Positions 6,652 to 7,201 of a stretch of 7,201 nt of DNA are shown here, piece after piece. This DNA comes from an uncultured Faecalibacterium sp. Lineage in GTDB: Bacteria; Bacillota; Clostridia; Oscillospirales; Ruminococcaceae. The DNA lies in the NCBI GenBank assembly GCA_900551435.1, contig URVW01000089.1, positions 1-7,201 of the forward strand. Reading direction: 5' to 3'. Both the position numbers and the translations under genes were made by a program. Position 1 is the stretch's first letter. Every line of letters begins with the position of its first letter. Under the pieces are notes generated by a model, which had not been told where the DNA came from, did not search any database, and saw nothing but the letters and a program-made list of their open reading frames with translations.

Positions 6652-6676
6652 AGGGGCGTAAGGAGGCTGCCGAGCG

Positions 6677-7201
6677 ATGAAGATCAACGAAGTAGAAGCC
6701 GCTGTGGGTGTGACCAAGAAGAACATCCGCTTTTACGAGGAAGAAGGACTCATCCAGCCCCGCCGCGAACCCGGCAACGGCTACCGCAGCTATTCGCAGG
6801 AGGATGTGGAGCGTCTGCGCCGCATCAAGCTCCTGCGGAAGCTGGACGTGCCGCTGGCCGAGATCCGCACGATGCTGGAAGGGGAGTGCAGTCTGGCAGA
6901 GGGGATGCTCCATCAGCTGGAACGTCTGAATGCCCGACGCACCGACCTCGAAGAAGCCATCCGCTTCTGCGAACAGTTGAAGCAGGAACCCGGGAGCCTC
7001 GGCGAACTGGATGTGGAGCAGACGCTGGCGCGCCTGACCGCAAAAGAAGAACAGGGGGTGTCCTTTGTGAACATTGAACAGGTGGACCGCAGGGCCGAGC
7101 GGATCAAAGGGGCGCTGGTCGGGGCTGGATTGTTTACCGCGCTCATGCTTCTCAGCATGGGTATTATGGCGTGGGCCTTTTCCAGCGACCCGCAGGAGAT
7201 C
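6677..7201 (+). CDS. MerR-family transcriptional regulator with membrane segment, 5' part
   Basis: The frame opens at ATG 6677, with AGGAGG at 6661-6666 placed 10 nt upstream. It stays open to the window edge, giving 175 residues without a stop. Residues 1-69 are a winged-helix MerR DNA-binding domain: INEVEAAVGVTKKNIRFYEEEGLI, then NGYRSYSQEDVERLRRIKLLRKLDVPLAEI. Residues about 72-104 look like the dimerising antiparallel coiled-coil helix. A linker of about 40 residues leads to a basic stretch (DRRAERIK, 137-144) and a hydrophobic segment (about 145-168) that fits one transmembrane helix. It is followed by acidic or polar SSDPQE, so the positive-inside rule places the DNA-binding domain in the cytoplasm. 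Only two cysteines (71 and 98) are present, and the CueR or MerR metal-binding pattern is absent in the visible part. The effector is unknown. More membrane segments may follow outside the window. Confidence 0.9.
   Translation, partial: MKINEVEAAVGVTKKNIRFYEEEGLIQPRREPGNGYRSYSQEDVERLRRIKLLRKLDVPLAEIRTMLEGECSLAEGMLHQLERLNARRTDLEEAIRFCEQLKQEPGSLGELDVEQTLARLTAKEEQGVSFVNIEQVDRRAERIKGALVGAGLFTALMLLSMGIMAWAFSSDPQEI

Noticed and set aside
6287..6913. A 208-codon minus-strand open frame over the helicase end and MerR start
   Set aside because: It crosses the helicase terminator and the MerR promoter, and the plus-strand genes explain the sequence. It has no recognisable domain.

Overview
This window carries conserved housekeeping genes of a bacterium, all on the + strand. 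In order they are the 3' end of pyrE, carA, carB, a HU-family nucleoid protein gene, a DEAD-box RNA helicase gene, and the 5' part of a MerR-type regulator gene that runs off the right edge. The coding DNA is G/C-rich with a strong preference for C or G at third codon positions. Signals between genes are AT-rich and of Gram-positive type: purine-rich Shine-Dalgarno sites, sigma-A-like promoters often with an extended -10 TG, and intrinsic terminators. This combination, plus the protein sequences, suggests a relatively high-GC member of the Clostridia, such as the Faecalibacterium/Oscillospiraceae group. That placement is inference, not something proved by the sequence.

Bases 1-4796 are the end of a pyrimidine operon. 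pyrE (orotate phosphoribosyltransferase, late step), carA and carB (the two subunits of carbamoyl-phosphate synthetase, first step) are packed with gaps of 33 and 1 nt and no visible promoter between them. CarA releases ammonia from glutamine. CarB uses it with bicarbonate and two ATP to make carbamoyl phosphate, which enters UMP (and arginine) synthesis. The allosteric C-terminal domain of CarB differs from the E. coli enzyme at two positions that I recall as UMP contacts.

Bases 4797-4937 form a dense regulatory region. It holds a pair of identical 10-bp direct repeats 21 bp apart, a possible weak carB terminator, a perfect extended -10 element and a hairpin in the HU leader. HU (4938-5249) ends at a strong intrinsic terminator. 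Only a few bases later a near-consensus promoter starts the DEAD-box helicase gene (5369-6556), which ends at its own terminator.

The last unit is the most unusual. A promoter with a 19-bp spacer contains a perfect ACCTTCC/GGAAGGT dyad, the layout that MerR-family activators use. It drives a MerR-type gene (6677 to the edge) whose DNA-binding domain is followed by a coiled coil and a membrane segment. The simplest reading is a membrane-tethered, autoregulated MerR regulator. No mobile element, CRISPR array, tRNA or rRNA gene was seen. Apart from the MerR unit and the HU promoter region, the window looks ordinary.
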